Positions 1 to 11,103 of a DNA stretch of 64,000 nucleotides are shown in pieces; position 1 is the first letter of the stretch, and the number at the start of each line of letters is the position of its first letter. The notes under the pieces are model-generated. The model was not told the origin of the DNA and made no database searches. It was given only the letters and a program-made list of their open reading frames with translations. The DNA is taken from NCBI GenBank assembly GCA_964017155.1, contig OZ024860.1, positions 45,582,816-45,646,815 on the forward strand. The letters run 5' to 3'. The translations under genes and the position numbers were made by a program. The DNA is from Oasisia sp. SBJ-2009. Lineage: Eukaryota; Annelida; Polychaeta; Sabellida; Siboglinidae.

Positions 1-423
1 CTCTCTTACTATGCACTGTTTTCTCATGTCTTTTCTGAGATCAATGTTTGTGTGTCTGTGTTGTGATCTATCTACATTTACACAACTTAAGATGCATGGT
101 TTTGAATCATGACCACAGCATGACCACACAAATGGGCGATCTAAGTAAACAAGTTCTTCCAGAACACCCCCTATGACACCCGCCATGACCGGCCCTAACT
201 GAAATCTGCCCAACGTAAATGGCACAAGAGGATTGGACGATGGGCTCAGCCAAAGTCCTGTTTGGGCAAAGCAATATGCTAAATGGGTACATAGACTGAA
301 TACATAATCAGTAGCTCGAAGATAGTTTAGTTTCCATTCACATGAAAGCTAAACATTCTTCCATCTGGTATTAACTGCATATTCCTTCCTCAGTGTGCAG
401 CCACTGTTCTGTTCTGTCCCTAC
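1..423. other. PIBF1 intron, nothing recognised
   Basis: This is the intron that follows the last PIBF1 exon visible in the window. It starts, in minus-strand sense, with the donor GTAGGG at 423. No exon, RNA gene or repeat was recognised; short open frames here have no protein-like composition. Confidence 0.5.
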
Positions 424-605
424 CTGGAGGCGATGTACTTGTCGTACAACTCTTCCCGCGCCTGTTTAGTTCGCTCCAGGTTCTCTGTGGCCTGAGTGAG
501 TCTGTCGTCGGAGTGCAGCAGTCGGTTCTGAAGGTCTGACGCCTGCTTCGAGAAGAACTCCTTGTCCTGCTGAAGCAGCAGTGTCGTCTGCTTCGCCGCA
601 CTCAG
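424..605 (-). CDS. PIBF1: PIBF1 exon 6
   Basis: Acceptor TCCCCAG, 60 codons plus two bases, donor GTAGGG. Encodes LQQDKEFFSKQ and TKQAREELYDKYIASR, matching LLQKDKEYLNRQ and KKAREEMYEKYVASR of vertebrate PIBF1. The next exon is outside the window. Confidence 0.92.
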
Positions 606-3600
606 CTGGGGACACATGTGACACGGTGACAACATATGGACATCTCGTTTGTTTCCCCACAATTTTTAATAATAATAATAAAATTTATAAAGCGCCATAA
701 ATCTAGAAATATCCATTCGGAGGCGCTGTACACGAGTAAGTATACATGTGTCGTAGAATTATAATAATAAGTTTGTTAAGGTAAATAAAATACATAAAAT
801 ATGTATATAAAAAGTAATAGTAATAAATAATAAAATAAATAAGTTAACTAAAAATCATTATTAAAATAAATGGTATATTGATAAGAAAATAATAAGTATG
901 ACATTTGTTTAATTAAAATTAATGTAAAACATATACAAGATAATAAATAGGTAAAAAAATACAAATTAAATAAACTGACAGATGTCTACACTTCATACAC
1001 AGCCCGGAATAGGTGAGTTTTCAATGGTCTTTTAAAAGTCACAAGGCAACTGGTTTTCACCATCTCGGCAGGGAGAGAGTTCTACAGTCGTGGACCAGCT
1101 ACTGAGAAGATTCTATCACCGTATTGGCTGCGAGATGTGACACGGTGATAACATATGGGAATCTCATTTGTTTCCACATAATTTTTAATTCCTAAAACTA
1201 ACTTCAATATTGACAAAGACGCTTTATCGGTAGCTGCGCCAAAAATCTGGAATCAACTTCCTATCACAGACATTCACAACAATAATATGACAACTTTTAC
1301 TGTGCTTGAATCCTTAGAAACCAAACTCACAGGCCACAGGTGCGTCAAGTGAAAAGGGCTGATCGATCTCAGAGTCGATAAATATTCCAGTTGTCAAAAG
1401 ATGGATTGATGTGCCATTATCTGGGGCCATGTCCACCTTTTTGCAAAGACACTGTTTGACTACACTGTTCGACAAGACTTCACTATTTGACCAGACTGTT
1501 TGGCAATATTTCACTGTTTGAAATTGCATGCCACCAAAAAGACTTTGGCGGTTTGTTGCTCTAATGATGACTCCCTATTCACAATTATATCTAATGGTTA
1601 TTATTTTATGCAGCACTTCCAGTCGGCGTAGGTGATATGCAAGTTTGTTATATTATTATATCTTGTTGTGAAAAGACCGACTAAGTCAGAGAATAAATTT
1701 AAAATAATAATCTGTCAGCATGATTTGTGAGGTGTGTAACCGAACTGCTACAAAATAGAAACAAATGAGCAGTCAGACTGCCAATGCCTGCACTGCAACA
1801 AACATGGCAGACAGACAATGAACTACAATCATGTTACCACAGGTGGGAGTTTATTGATGTTTTCACTTAGCTGGTTCACACTTCTTTTCCGCAACTTTAT
1901 GCATGAATTATTTGTGAACAACCTTAACATGGGACCAGGACAGTGTTACATCCAGTTAAATGGAATGGGCAAAAATCAAAGAAAAGGTGCCCCTCTGAAG
2001 TAGTTTAAATATTTGGGCAGTACAGGTAATTGTACTATAAACGGATATATATATATATATGAATAGTGAGTGTACACTCTCATTATGTCAACTGAGGTAT
2101 CTAATCTGTGAAGTTTTATTCTGTATAATGCACAGTGTTGAGAAATCTTGGCATTGCCTGATTTCTGAATGTCTACCCTTACCTCTGCCCTAGTGGCGTC
2201 TCTCTCGTTGACGGCGGACTCATGGGCTGCCACCAGGTAACTGTGCTGTTTGTTCAGGTCTGCAAGTTCCTGCTCCAAGTCATCGTGGCGTCTAAACACA
2301 AACACAATGTTCCAGGTCATCGTGGCGTCTAAACAAAAACACAATGTTCCAGGTCATCGTGGCGTCTAAACACAAAACAAAATGTTCCAGGTCATCGTTG
2401 CGTCTAAACACAAACACAATGTTCCAGATCATCGTGGCGTCTAAACACAAACACAATGCTCCAAGTCATTGTGGCTTCTAAACACAAACACAGTGTTCCA
2501 GGTCATCATAGCGACTAAACACAAACACAATGTTCCAGGTCATCGTGGCGTCTAAACACAAACACAATGTTCCAGATCATTGTGGCGCCTAAACACAAAC
2601 ACATTGCTCCAGGTCATTGTGGCGTCTAAACACAAACACAATGTTCCAGGTCATCTTGGCGTCTAAACATAAACACAATGCTCCAGGTCATTGTGGCATC
2701 TAAACACAAACACAATGTTCCATGTCATCATGGTGTCTAAACATAGACAGAATGTTCCAGTTCATCATGGTGTCCAAACACAACGTTTCCAGATCACCAT
2801 GGCATCTACACACAAACACTATGTTCCAGATCAGTATGGCATCTAAATATAAACAAATGATAATCATATCATCTAACCGTAGTGCTCCAATCATGAATAT
2901 TGGTCAAACCCTGGCAGTTCTGTCCAGCCACTGCAGCCAGATATATTTTGACGTCTCTAAGAAGCATTAATCCATTATGGCAATTACACTGTGATGTCGA
3001 TTTATATAGAAATATCACCAAAGCCTGTGACCTAGTGCTGAATGACCTAGAGCAACACACAGTGAACAAATTTGAACCGGGATTCTCTCGACTGACTCCA
3101 GACGACTGCGGTATTCAACTGTTCCTACCTCTTCACCCTGTCATAGTTCTCCATCTTGTAGTTGTCGTTCTGCACCTGAGACTTGGTGTCGGCGTAGGCC
3201 AGGGCCAACTTCTGGTGCTGTATCTGCAGGTTGGCATGGACGCGCTTCTCCTCCTCTAGGGCCTGACGTCATAAGAATACCAGTCATACCAACAGTACTA
3301 TATCCAGTCTGCTACGCATTACGCATATACACCCATTGCATGATGGTGTCATAAACTATGAAAGAATGACATATTATAATGATAATTCCATTTCTTACTA
3401 TAATGTTTTTTAGATAAATTAATGCCAATTGAAGTGCTTCACAGACTAGATTGATGCTAATGATACTAAAAAATCCATTAAATTAAGCTAGAACATAAAA
3501 TATTTAGGGTGTAAACAAGTTTCAATCAATAAAATAACATAAACCCACTCATTTGTAGTGTGGGAAATGTGATTGTTTGGATACAAAATTGCTATTAACA

Positions 3601-6372
3601 TCAACGTGCACCAACTTGTGTTACACTTACTACATCGAGCCATTGTAGAACTTATTTCCCTCAAAGTATGTGATGATGGCCATTTTGCGCCCTACCCTAT
3701 GATGTAATAGACATATTTTGCGGTTTTGTGAAATTTTGCTTATTCAGATTAAGTTGGAAATCTGTGGGGTATCTATATAAGAGTGTAACTTCATATATCT
3801 ATAAAACGTTTAAATAAAATTATTGTTGTTTCGTTTGTTCAACATTATAAGAATTATTGTCAGAACTGTGTATTCTGATTAAATAAAATGTGTGTATGTA
3901 AAGACAGTTAAGTCATTTGCAATGTGTAACAACATTTCCATTATTTGTCCATGTTTCCAATATTAAAATGAATTTGTATCAGATAAATAATTGTAGCCAT
4001 GTACTACATACAACACAAATATAGAAACTCACGTCTTTGCAGTTCTGCAATTCCGTGCAACATTTATGCAACTCATCTCCTAAACTCCGCACACGAGTCT
4101 TCATCTCTCGGTTCTCATGTTTCCATGGTAACACGGCCTCGTACAGCTTCACCTGCAAACACAATGAATGTGACTATGCTAACGTGTCAACATTTCCAAA
4201 CTTATAATTTGTTTCACATTTTTGTGTGTGTTTACAAGCATCCTACTCCATTTATTAGGACATAACTTCATGTAACAGCTGTTAACAATGTCGGAGAATG
4301 GGACTATTGTGACTGTTTAAGCACTTTTAAGCCCTTCAACGCTGCCTGGGAAACTAATGCTCTGCATTTGTAACTGCCAGGGCGGCCTTACCCCACATTA
4401 GGGTAGAGACTTTTATTGGCTTTCAGGCCAACTTTGAAATTAAAAAATAAAACGATATACTTTTACAAGATAATGATATCCTATGAAAACTATTCGACAT
4501 TGAACTTTTATTTAACACAAAAATAAGTAAAAATTCAAATTTAGTTACAAATTTATAAAATAAGAATTACGGCAGGATTAACCAGTATCCGTGAGGTGGC
4601 AGCATTGTTTAGTCCTACAGTGACACTGATAGCATACAAATTAAATAAGGAGACTTTTTTTAAATAATGTTGTATTATAAAAACTATTAAAAATTAAACT
4701 TTTATTAACATAAAATAAATAGAAATACAAGGTTGAAGTTGTTTATAAAATATAAATTACAGCAGGATTAACCAGTATCCGTTAGCCTGAGGTGGCAGCA
4801 TAATATTCAAAAGCCGGCAAAATCCCCAGACTGTCTTCTCGGCGTAGTTACGCAGCCGACCGACAGTCGGTTAAGCGAGACTAGAGACATGTAGACCTGC
4901 ACCACACAGTCTCACTGATTTACATCCTACACCAGGGGACCATTTCACTGATGTTGTTAGAAGCTGTTAAATCCAATTCTGCACTTTAAAATCAATCTGA
5001 ATCCTTAACAATGACCGTGAATACATGACAACTGTTAACACCAAAAAATATTAAATTTAACAACAGATTTTATGTGAGGATGAATTTTCCTTAAAAGACC
5101 TCTTTATCTTGGTGAAACAGCCCCCAAGGATGTGCCCCGATTTCAGGGTGGGCGTCACTGGATGACCTACTGCAACAATGTCTTTGAGTGTCAGTTCTGC
5201 CTCGTTGTGAGCCTTCAACTGATGGTAGCGCCCCTCGGACAGCTCCAGGTCCTGCAGACTGCGGCGGATGTCTGTCGCCTTCTCCTGCAGCCTCTCATTG
5301 GTCCGTTCCAACTGCTGTTGCCGTTTCAAGATGGCGCTCAACTCCTGCTGGATCTGATACTGCTGACGTCTGTAAAACATGGTCACATAAACAACAGATT
5401 AAAATTACATGTTTCAAAGAGCTGTTCTAAAACTGTCTCACATATAGACAGCATTGACATATGTGTGTGACAGTTTGCAAGAAATATCAGTGGTTTATAA
5501 TCTGACCTAAATGGGATATTGTTTTCCTCTGGCCAGAACTGTTGAATCACTTATTATAATAATGAAATTATTATTGCAAAGAACTGCTAATTTCGGTTTA
5601 CACAAAATAGCCTAAAAAAGATGCAAACTTTATTTTAAGAAAGGTCATATTCTATTCACACAGCATACAACAATGTTCTAGAACAGGATATCAATGCTGA
5701 TGCTTGGCTATGCAATGTTGTATGTGCACTGCAGTTAGTTGGATAGGTCCAATATATGTGCTGTTACCATAGGCATGGCTGTAGGCACTAGCCGATGGGA
5801 GGTGTTCCTAGATGAGGACGGTGGCTTCTCAGCTGCAATATTTGGATTGGTAGATGAGGTGTTGTAGGGGTATTTACAGAGCAGGTGTGTGCACTCTGTA
5901 GGCATCCAGTGTATTGTTGACCAGTGTGTAATGTGGTCTCACCGCCCACATGTGACCCCATATGGCATGTCAGTCATGCAATAACACAGAATAAAGAGGT
6001 AGCTCACCTTGCCTCCTCTTGTTCTATCTTCAATTGTGACTCAAGTTTGGTTTGCAGGAGATTTTTCTGATGAAGAGCGTCACTGAGTTTTTCTTCCAAG
6101 TCATCCACTTTTTGCATATGATCGGCTTTTAAATTGTCAATCATCAAACTTTTCTGTGACAATTCAATCTTAACAACCTGTAGGTCGTGTGCGAGTTGCT
6201 TTCTCTCAAGCAAATATTTATTGTGCGTCCGTCTCCGACTGTGGTTATGTGTGTGATCGCTCAGTTCATCCGGCGACAGTGTCAGCGATAAATCTGTCGG
6301 AACCGTGGTTTCCAAGCTTAGATCTTCCGATTCCATGTCTTGAAATGTTTTAGAAAGATCGCGTTTTGCCAT
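424..6372 (-). CDS. PIBF1: PIBF1 (CEP90) orthologue, 5' half, six coding exons
   Basis: Encodes the N-terminal half (about 369 residues) of progesterone-induced blocking factor 1/CEP90, a coiled-coil protein of centriolar satellites and the distal centriole needed for ciliogenesis. Seen directly: exons 6372-6008, 5369-5171, 4152-4033, 3262-3129, 2291-2183 and 605-424, all with GT-AG junctions and phases that join without a break (2,0,0,2,0,2). Residues 19-27 (SLETTVPTD) and later blocks such as IELSQKS, DNLK and EEKLSDALHQK match what I recall of vertebrate PIBF1 almost word for word, and exon 3 has the 40 residues expected there. The chain is heptad-rich throughout. Human PIBF1 is about 757 residues, so the C-terminal half lies beyond the left edge. 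The start is the first Met of exon 1, in the same context as the vertebrate protein. The gene is divergent from the RHIM gene, 487 bp away. Confidence 0.93.
671..1134 (-). mobile_element. 5'-truncated LINE 3' end in PIBF1 intron
   Basis: On the minus strand this encodes the C-terminal tail common to non-LTR retrotransposons (FSVAGPRL*NSLPAEMV, then TFKRPLKTHLF), with the Trp of the RLWNSLP motif changed to a stop, and ends in an (ATT)n tail at 671. It is bracketed by a 55 bp direct duplication (616-670 and 1135-1189), which I read as an unusually long target-site duplication. Confidence 0.7.
1191..1340 (+). mobile_element. LINE C-terminal remnant
   Basis: The plus strand reads DALSVAAPKIWNQLP, the same LINE tail motif as in the neighbouring element but from another family and in the opposite orientation. 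No ends can be defined. Confidence 0.5.
1341..2182. other. PIBF1 intron, no feature
   Basis: Intron between exons 5 and 6. It contains a short TA run near 2046-2062 and nothing else I can name. Confidence 0.4.
2183..2291 (-). CDS. PIBF1: PIBF1 exon 5
   Basis: Starts after GTGTTTAG with the single base that completes the Arg codon, encodes 36 further residues (HDDLEQELADLNKQH...), and ends before GTAAGG. Its acceptor and first ~20 nt are the seed of the minisatellite that fills the adjoining intron. Confidence 0.88.
2289..2850 (-). repeat. 37 bp minisatellite built from exon 5 splice acceptor
   Basis: About 15 head-to-tail copies of a 37 bp unit. In minus-strand sense each holds a GTGTTTAG acceptor-like end followed by ACGCCACGATGACCTGGA, which is nearly the first 20 nt of PIBF1 exon 5. 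Copies near the exon are almost identical; those toward 2850 are more diverged. Confidence 0.9.
3129..3262 (-). CDS. PIBF1: PIBF1 exon 4
   Basis: Starts in phase 0 after GACGTCAG and ends in phase 2 before GTAGGA. Encodes a block with LALAYADTKSQ and KMENYDRVK, matching the LALELADTK and ENYDKVK region of vertebrate PIBF1. Confidence 0.9.
3270..4032. other. PIBF1 intron, no feature
   Basis: AT-rich intron between exons 3 and 4. Nothing recognised. Confidence 0.4.
4033..4152 (-). CDS. PIBF1: PIBF1 exon 3
   Basis: Phase 0-0 exon of exactly 40 codons between acceptor TTTGCAG and donor GTGAGT. It starts VKLYEAV, the counterpart of VRFYELV in the vertebrate protein. Confidence 0.9.
4312..4876 (+). 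mobile_element. DNA transposon family X, copy 1 (truncated)
   Basis: Same family as the copies at 21185-22039 (opposite orientation) and 40974-42745. Shared landmarks are the GTGAGGTGGCAGCA box (twice here), the TACTTTTACAAGATAAT segment, and the end ACCGACAGTCGGTTAAGCG. It lacks the outer left end seen in the other copies. It lies in PIBF1 intron 2. Confidence 0.8.
5171..5369 (-). CDS. PIBF1: PIBF1 exon 2
   Basis: Acceptor TTTTACAG; one base completes the Arg codon split with exon 1, then 66 codons to GCA before the donor GTAGGT. Gln/Glu-rich coiled coil (QQELSAILKRQQQLE), collinear with vertebrate PIBF1. Confidence 0.9.
6008..6372 (-). CDS. PIBF1: PIBF1 exon 1
   Basis: Begins at ATG (6372) and ends in phase 2 before the donor GTGAGC. 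Encodes residues 1-121: an acidic N-terminus with the SLETTVPTD block, a His/Arg-rich linker, then the start of the coiled coil (ERKQLAHDLQ onward). Confidence 0.93.
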
Positions 6373-6859
6373 TACTGCTTAGCGCTATGATTTCAGCTGG
6401 AATGTATGCAACGAATATTGCCGATAATCTTACAACACTTCTTCCTTGCCATAGCATGATCAAACACGTTCGCCGCCTTCAAAACATCTTAAAACGTATA
6501 CATCCGGTGTCACGAAAAATAATCACCGCGGCTTAGACTTTTATATTTGTCCGTTTATATTTCTTGGGTGTTCAACGCGCAATGTAGCTAGTGAAATGGT
6601 CTTCAATCTAATTAGTACCACAGTATTGATTAATCCCTTGTTAAACTCTTTTTGTATTGCTATGCAAACAATATGCTGTAATAAAATAAGTTGTAAAGGA
6701 CCCGTTTTGTAAAATAGTATCCGTAACAAAAACAGCGCCCTCTTTCGGATAATTTCGTTTCGTTTCCGTCATTCCGGCAGCGTAAACGCGATGGAAATGT
6801 TTTAGTTGCGGAACTAATATTACTAAACGACATTGTCAGTTAACCGTTAGATTGTCAGA
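6373..6859. promoter_or_regulatory. shared head-to-head promoter region
   Basis: 487 bp separate the divergent start codons of PIBF1 and the RHIM/death-domain gene, so both promoters and 5' UTRs must share this interval. No TATA box is placed where either start would require it. The regulatory role is inferred from layout alone. Confidence 0.6.
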
Positions 6860-6920
6860 ATGAGTAAGCACGGTGCCAGCGATAAACCAAAGCAGGCTAC
6901 AAATGTGTTCATGTTCGACG
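6860..6920 (+). CDS. RHIM adaptor exon 1
   Basis: ATG at 6860, 20 codons plus one base, then donor GTATGT. Encodes the short N-terminus MSKHGASDKPKQATNVFMFD. The start is the first ATG after the divergent promoter, and the frame closes immediately after the donor (TAG at 6926), which supports splicing here. Confidence 0.78.
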
Positions 6921-9900
6921 GTATGTAGCATGGAGTAATTCTGAGATAAATGTCAAAAAGGTTGGCTTCCGCGTAGAACTGTAACCATTTGGTCCATTAA
7001 TGGCATTATGATCATGTTCTGAGTGAGACCTTATTAAATTATGGCTTATTATATAATAACATTATAACCATAATTTATACAAACTCGTCAGTTAATAGAA
7101 CCCTGCCGAGTGCTCGAAACAAGACGAAAGTGTAAGCCAAAGCTTAGCCTTATGCTTAAACTCTTAATCTTGGCAAACCGTACACGTATTAAATTTATTC
7201 AATTATTGTTGGTATTCCTGTCATGCCCATGGTTATGTATTTGGATTTGCTAATTCCGCATTAAATGCCTAGTCTAAGCATTGAGCTAAGGCCTAAGCCA
7301 GTGGCGATGGAACTTTGACTGAAAGGAAGCCGGTTAAGAAGCTGATAATGGGAACTTCTGTCACCTTCAGTTCTGCCACCAAAACATGGGGACAAAGTGA
7401 CCTGATACTGACAGGATGGAGACAAAGTGACTGGACACTAGCTGACATGATGGAGACAAAGTGGTCTGACACTGACAGGATGGAGACAAAGTGACCTGAC
7501 ACTGACAGGATGGGGACAAAGTGGCATAACTGACACATTGGGGACATCATTAGTTTATTGACATCAGGAACATGATTGATCCTGGGGGCATTTGGCTTGT
7601 TAATAAATGTAACATGGGAATTGTGCCAGGTAGGCTGTTGGAGAATTGACTAGAACTGGACAGGACTGGGAACATTTGGCCTGATGGCGTGAGAAAAAAC
7701 ACAGGTTGATCGCAGTTTGTTAGCTTCGAATGGTGTGCAAGTTGACGGTATCCAGAGAACGCTTGGGGCGAGGCGCATGCAGTTGGGAAATTTTCGAAGA
7801 GCTGTCACGCACGGTTTTATCTGAAGACCAGTCCTGTCATTTACTTGGCCTGAATGTGCCGCCCTCATGCTGAAGCCAGTTCTCATCCCACCAAACCTTT
7901 ACGCAAGATCAAAGTTTTGCCATTCAAAATAATCCTGTTACATGTGTTTACTGTATACAAAATGTGCATGATCATGAATATGGACTCAAGCATGCAAACC
8001 ATGGACTATGGTGTGGGCATTATTACTTAAATAATTAGCATTATCTACCTACTAAATACTCACTGAGTTTAGGAAGAGGGTCAGCTTTGAACAGTAGAAG
8101 GACACTGTCACATTAACAGATTACCTACCAGTGGTCCTGCTGTTTTATGTCTAATGCCAGAACACAGTAACCCGTGTCAAGTGTCAACTGACATTTCTTC
8201 CTGCTGAAACTGATAAGTTCCAGTTCAAATGACTGGTGGACTGGTCTCTATATAAAGCTGTCTCTCTCCCTAAGGAGTACACAGAAGTTACCAGACATGG
8301 AGTCAAATACATTTGTATTTGAAAGTATTTAAATCCTTTTTTCAAAGTATTTGTATTTACCTTTAGGAATGAAAAGTATTTGTATTTAAATACTTTCCTA
8401 AAGTATGTCTTTTTTTTCAAATACTTTCAAATACTTTTTTCAAATACATTTCAACATCAACACTTCTGTTTCAAGATCACATGTAGTGCCAGCCAAACTG
8501 ATTACCTTCATTGCAACTTCACCCAACAGTGCTAATTACTGATGAAGACACTTAACAGCAGGTGTTCCCATGGCCCTGTCAGTGACCACAACTTTTGTTT
8601 GCTCAGAGCCAGAGTATACATTAACACATGACAGTGACCATAGGTCAATATCCCCTTTGTTCTTTAGTCAGGTTCTGGTCTGCTTATCATCATATGAGCA
8701 AAACACAAATTATGCCAATAAACTAGATGTCTCAATATGTGAGTTCTTTTCTTTTACTTACATAGTAATACATCCTGAAAATTAAAAGTATTTAAAAAAG
8801 TATTTGAAATACTTTCCAATGTATTTGTATTTAAATACATTTGTACTTAAACATATTTGTATTTGAATCCCTCAAGAGTATGTGTAGACATCTCAATGTA
8901 TATGATCCCATGTCTGGTAGGTACACAATGCTAATAACCTTAATTGGCTAATTATACCGAAGCCATGCAAGACTGGCAACAGTTTGATCCCGCATAGAGG
9001 CCTGCTTTCGGTCTAGGTCCGTTATATACCTACTTCCCATGATAGCTACTTCCCGTTAGCTACAGTTTTTCCCCGATATAGCTACTCGTTCAGATTGACA
9101 GGCAAACTAGTCCCGTTATAGCTACTTATTTAATTACACAATTTCGGAGGGGACAGCAAGAGGGAGCATTAACTATTTCAGATTACTGTAAGAGTACAGA
9201 ATTGCATTTATCAAAAAGTAAAGCTATGTTGTGTGGTGATGGGATGGCAGCATCATGTTTAGCAACCATGAACTAGAAGATGTTGGGATGGTATTTCCCC
9301 ACCACTTTCGCAAACTTGGAATTCCATCCCCCAACATGGTTGTTTGTTCATGTATCAGTTTACTGTGTAGACCTTCCACATGGCCATGGTGATTTTGTAA
9401 TCATCACCAAGCCATGTCTCCACAAAGTACAAGTTCGTTAAATATTATCACTTGACTTTGTGGAAATTCCTCAATCAAAGCCATCCACCTCTTACATTGG
9501 CTGGATGGAGATTAAAAAGTTAATGCTCCCTTATCTTGTTACATTGTAAAATGGAGAACACGAAAAGTAGCTATAACGGGACTAGTTCAACTGTCAAACT
9601 TAATGAGTAGCTATAACTGGAATAAAAAGTAGCTATAACGGGAAGTAGCTATAACAGGAAGACACCCTGCTTTCATGGGGTATGCAGAATTGCAGACATT
9701 TTCAGAGAGCCACTGCTCGCTCTTTGAATAGTCATCCCAATCTGTCACCAGTGTCTGGCAGCACATGTGTAACCATCACCCACGAGACAACTGTTGACAT
9801 GTGGATGCCTTTGTGTTTGGTTGCAGGGCCAGACTTGAAGGGTAAGATGCACATTGCTAATGCCAGTAATGTGCAAATTGGCAATGGCAACGTGATGGTC

Positions 9901-11045
9901 ATTCAATCTGGCAAACGCCGTCCAACAACACCAAAAACCAAGCACAGACCAGAGCCACCTATAACAGGTACAATGATGCACAAGCAATGTTACCAGAAAA
10001 ATACATCATCAGCAGCATCGGTTTCATATTATATCCCAGCAAACAAGGAACCATTTCTGAACCAGTTGGCACATGTCATACTGGTTCATAATTGGTACCG
10101 CTCCATCAATATGTGTTTTCATGTGTATTCACATGAATACATGTGTTCTGCCTGTTGTCACGAGTTTTGACCAAGTTTGACACGAGTCGTACTGGATCAG
10201 AACTGGTACGGTTTCACTGACATGTGTCGTCACGTGAAAAACTTGTAATTTCACGGTAAACACACCAAATTTGTTCACAGAATCCGGTGAAATCACGTAT
10301 GGAAACACGTGAATTGAGCCAGTTGAACTCATGAATTCACTTACAGAACATGTGAAATCACGGGTCCTTGTTTGCTGGGATAACCTATCATTTTTTTTAT
10401 TTTTTATTTTACCTTATCTATTATCTTGTACATGTTTTTACAATAATTGTACACACTATCTTCACTCATTTATTACCAATATACCCTTTATTTTAATAAT
10501 CACCTGTCGCTGTAACTTATTAGTTATCATAAAATTGTATTACTATTACATTTAAATACATATTTTATGTACTGTCATTTACTTTTTTAATTTCTGTCCA
10601 GTTATGTGTAGTAGTACCTATGTCAAACAGCTCCATTACAAAAGATAACCTCTACAAATGTTGCTGTGGAATCACCAACATCATTAGTTATTGTTTTTAC
10701 ACATATCATTTTTACAGTCATAAATTTACAGTGTACCAAGGTTTTTGTTAAGAGCTAGTATGCACGTAATTTATCTGTCTTTAGCAATCCTTGTAGCCAT
10801 CTAATACTGTATTGGGAAGGGAAGATTTTTTTATTAGTACTTTGCTAACATTATAGTTGTTCATTTTTTGTGTAACTAATCCACTGATCCATGCATTAAG
10901 AACTATCAATTCAAATATGGAAGACTACAATTTGTATGGCTATAAACAACTTTAAAAAGTATATCCTTCTTTAAAAAAATGTATTTTCAGTAACATATAA
11001 GTTAATGTTTTTGATTTTGGTGTCCGTCCATCATAATTGTTGTTT

Positions 11046-11103
<58 letters not shown>

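Noticed and set aside
2289..2850. CRISPR-like look of the 37 bp repeat
   Set aside because: No spacers: units are contiguous and diverge gradually, in a eukaryotic intron. It is a minisatellite.
7650..7886. 78-codon minus-strand frame in intron 1 of the RHIM gene
   Set aside because: No recognisable motif and no splice context; likely chance.
9682..10170. 162-codon open frame on the plus strand
   Set aside because: Only 9827-9967 is supported; that part is the RHIM exon with proper splice sites. The rest is intron and MITE.
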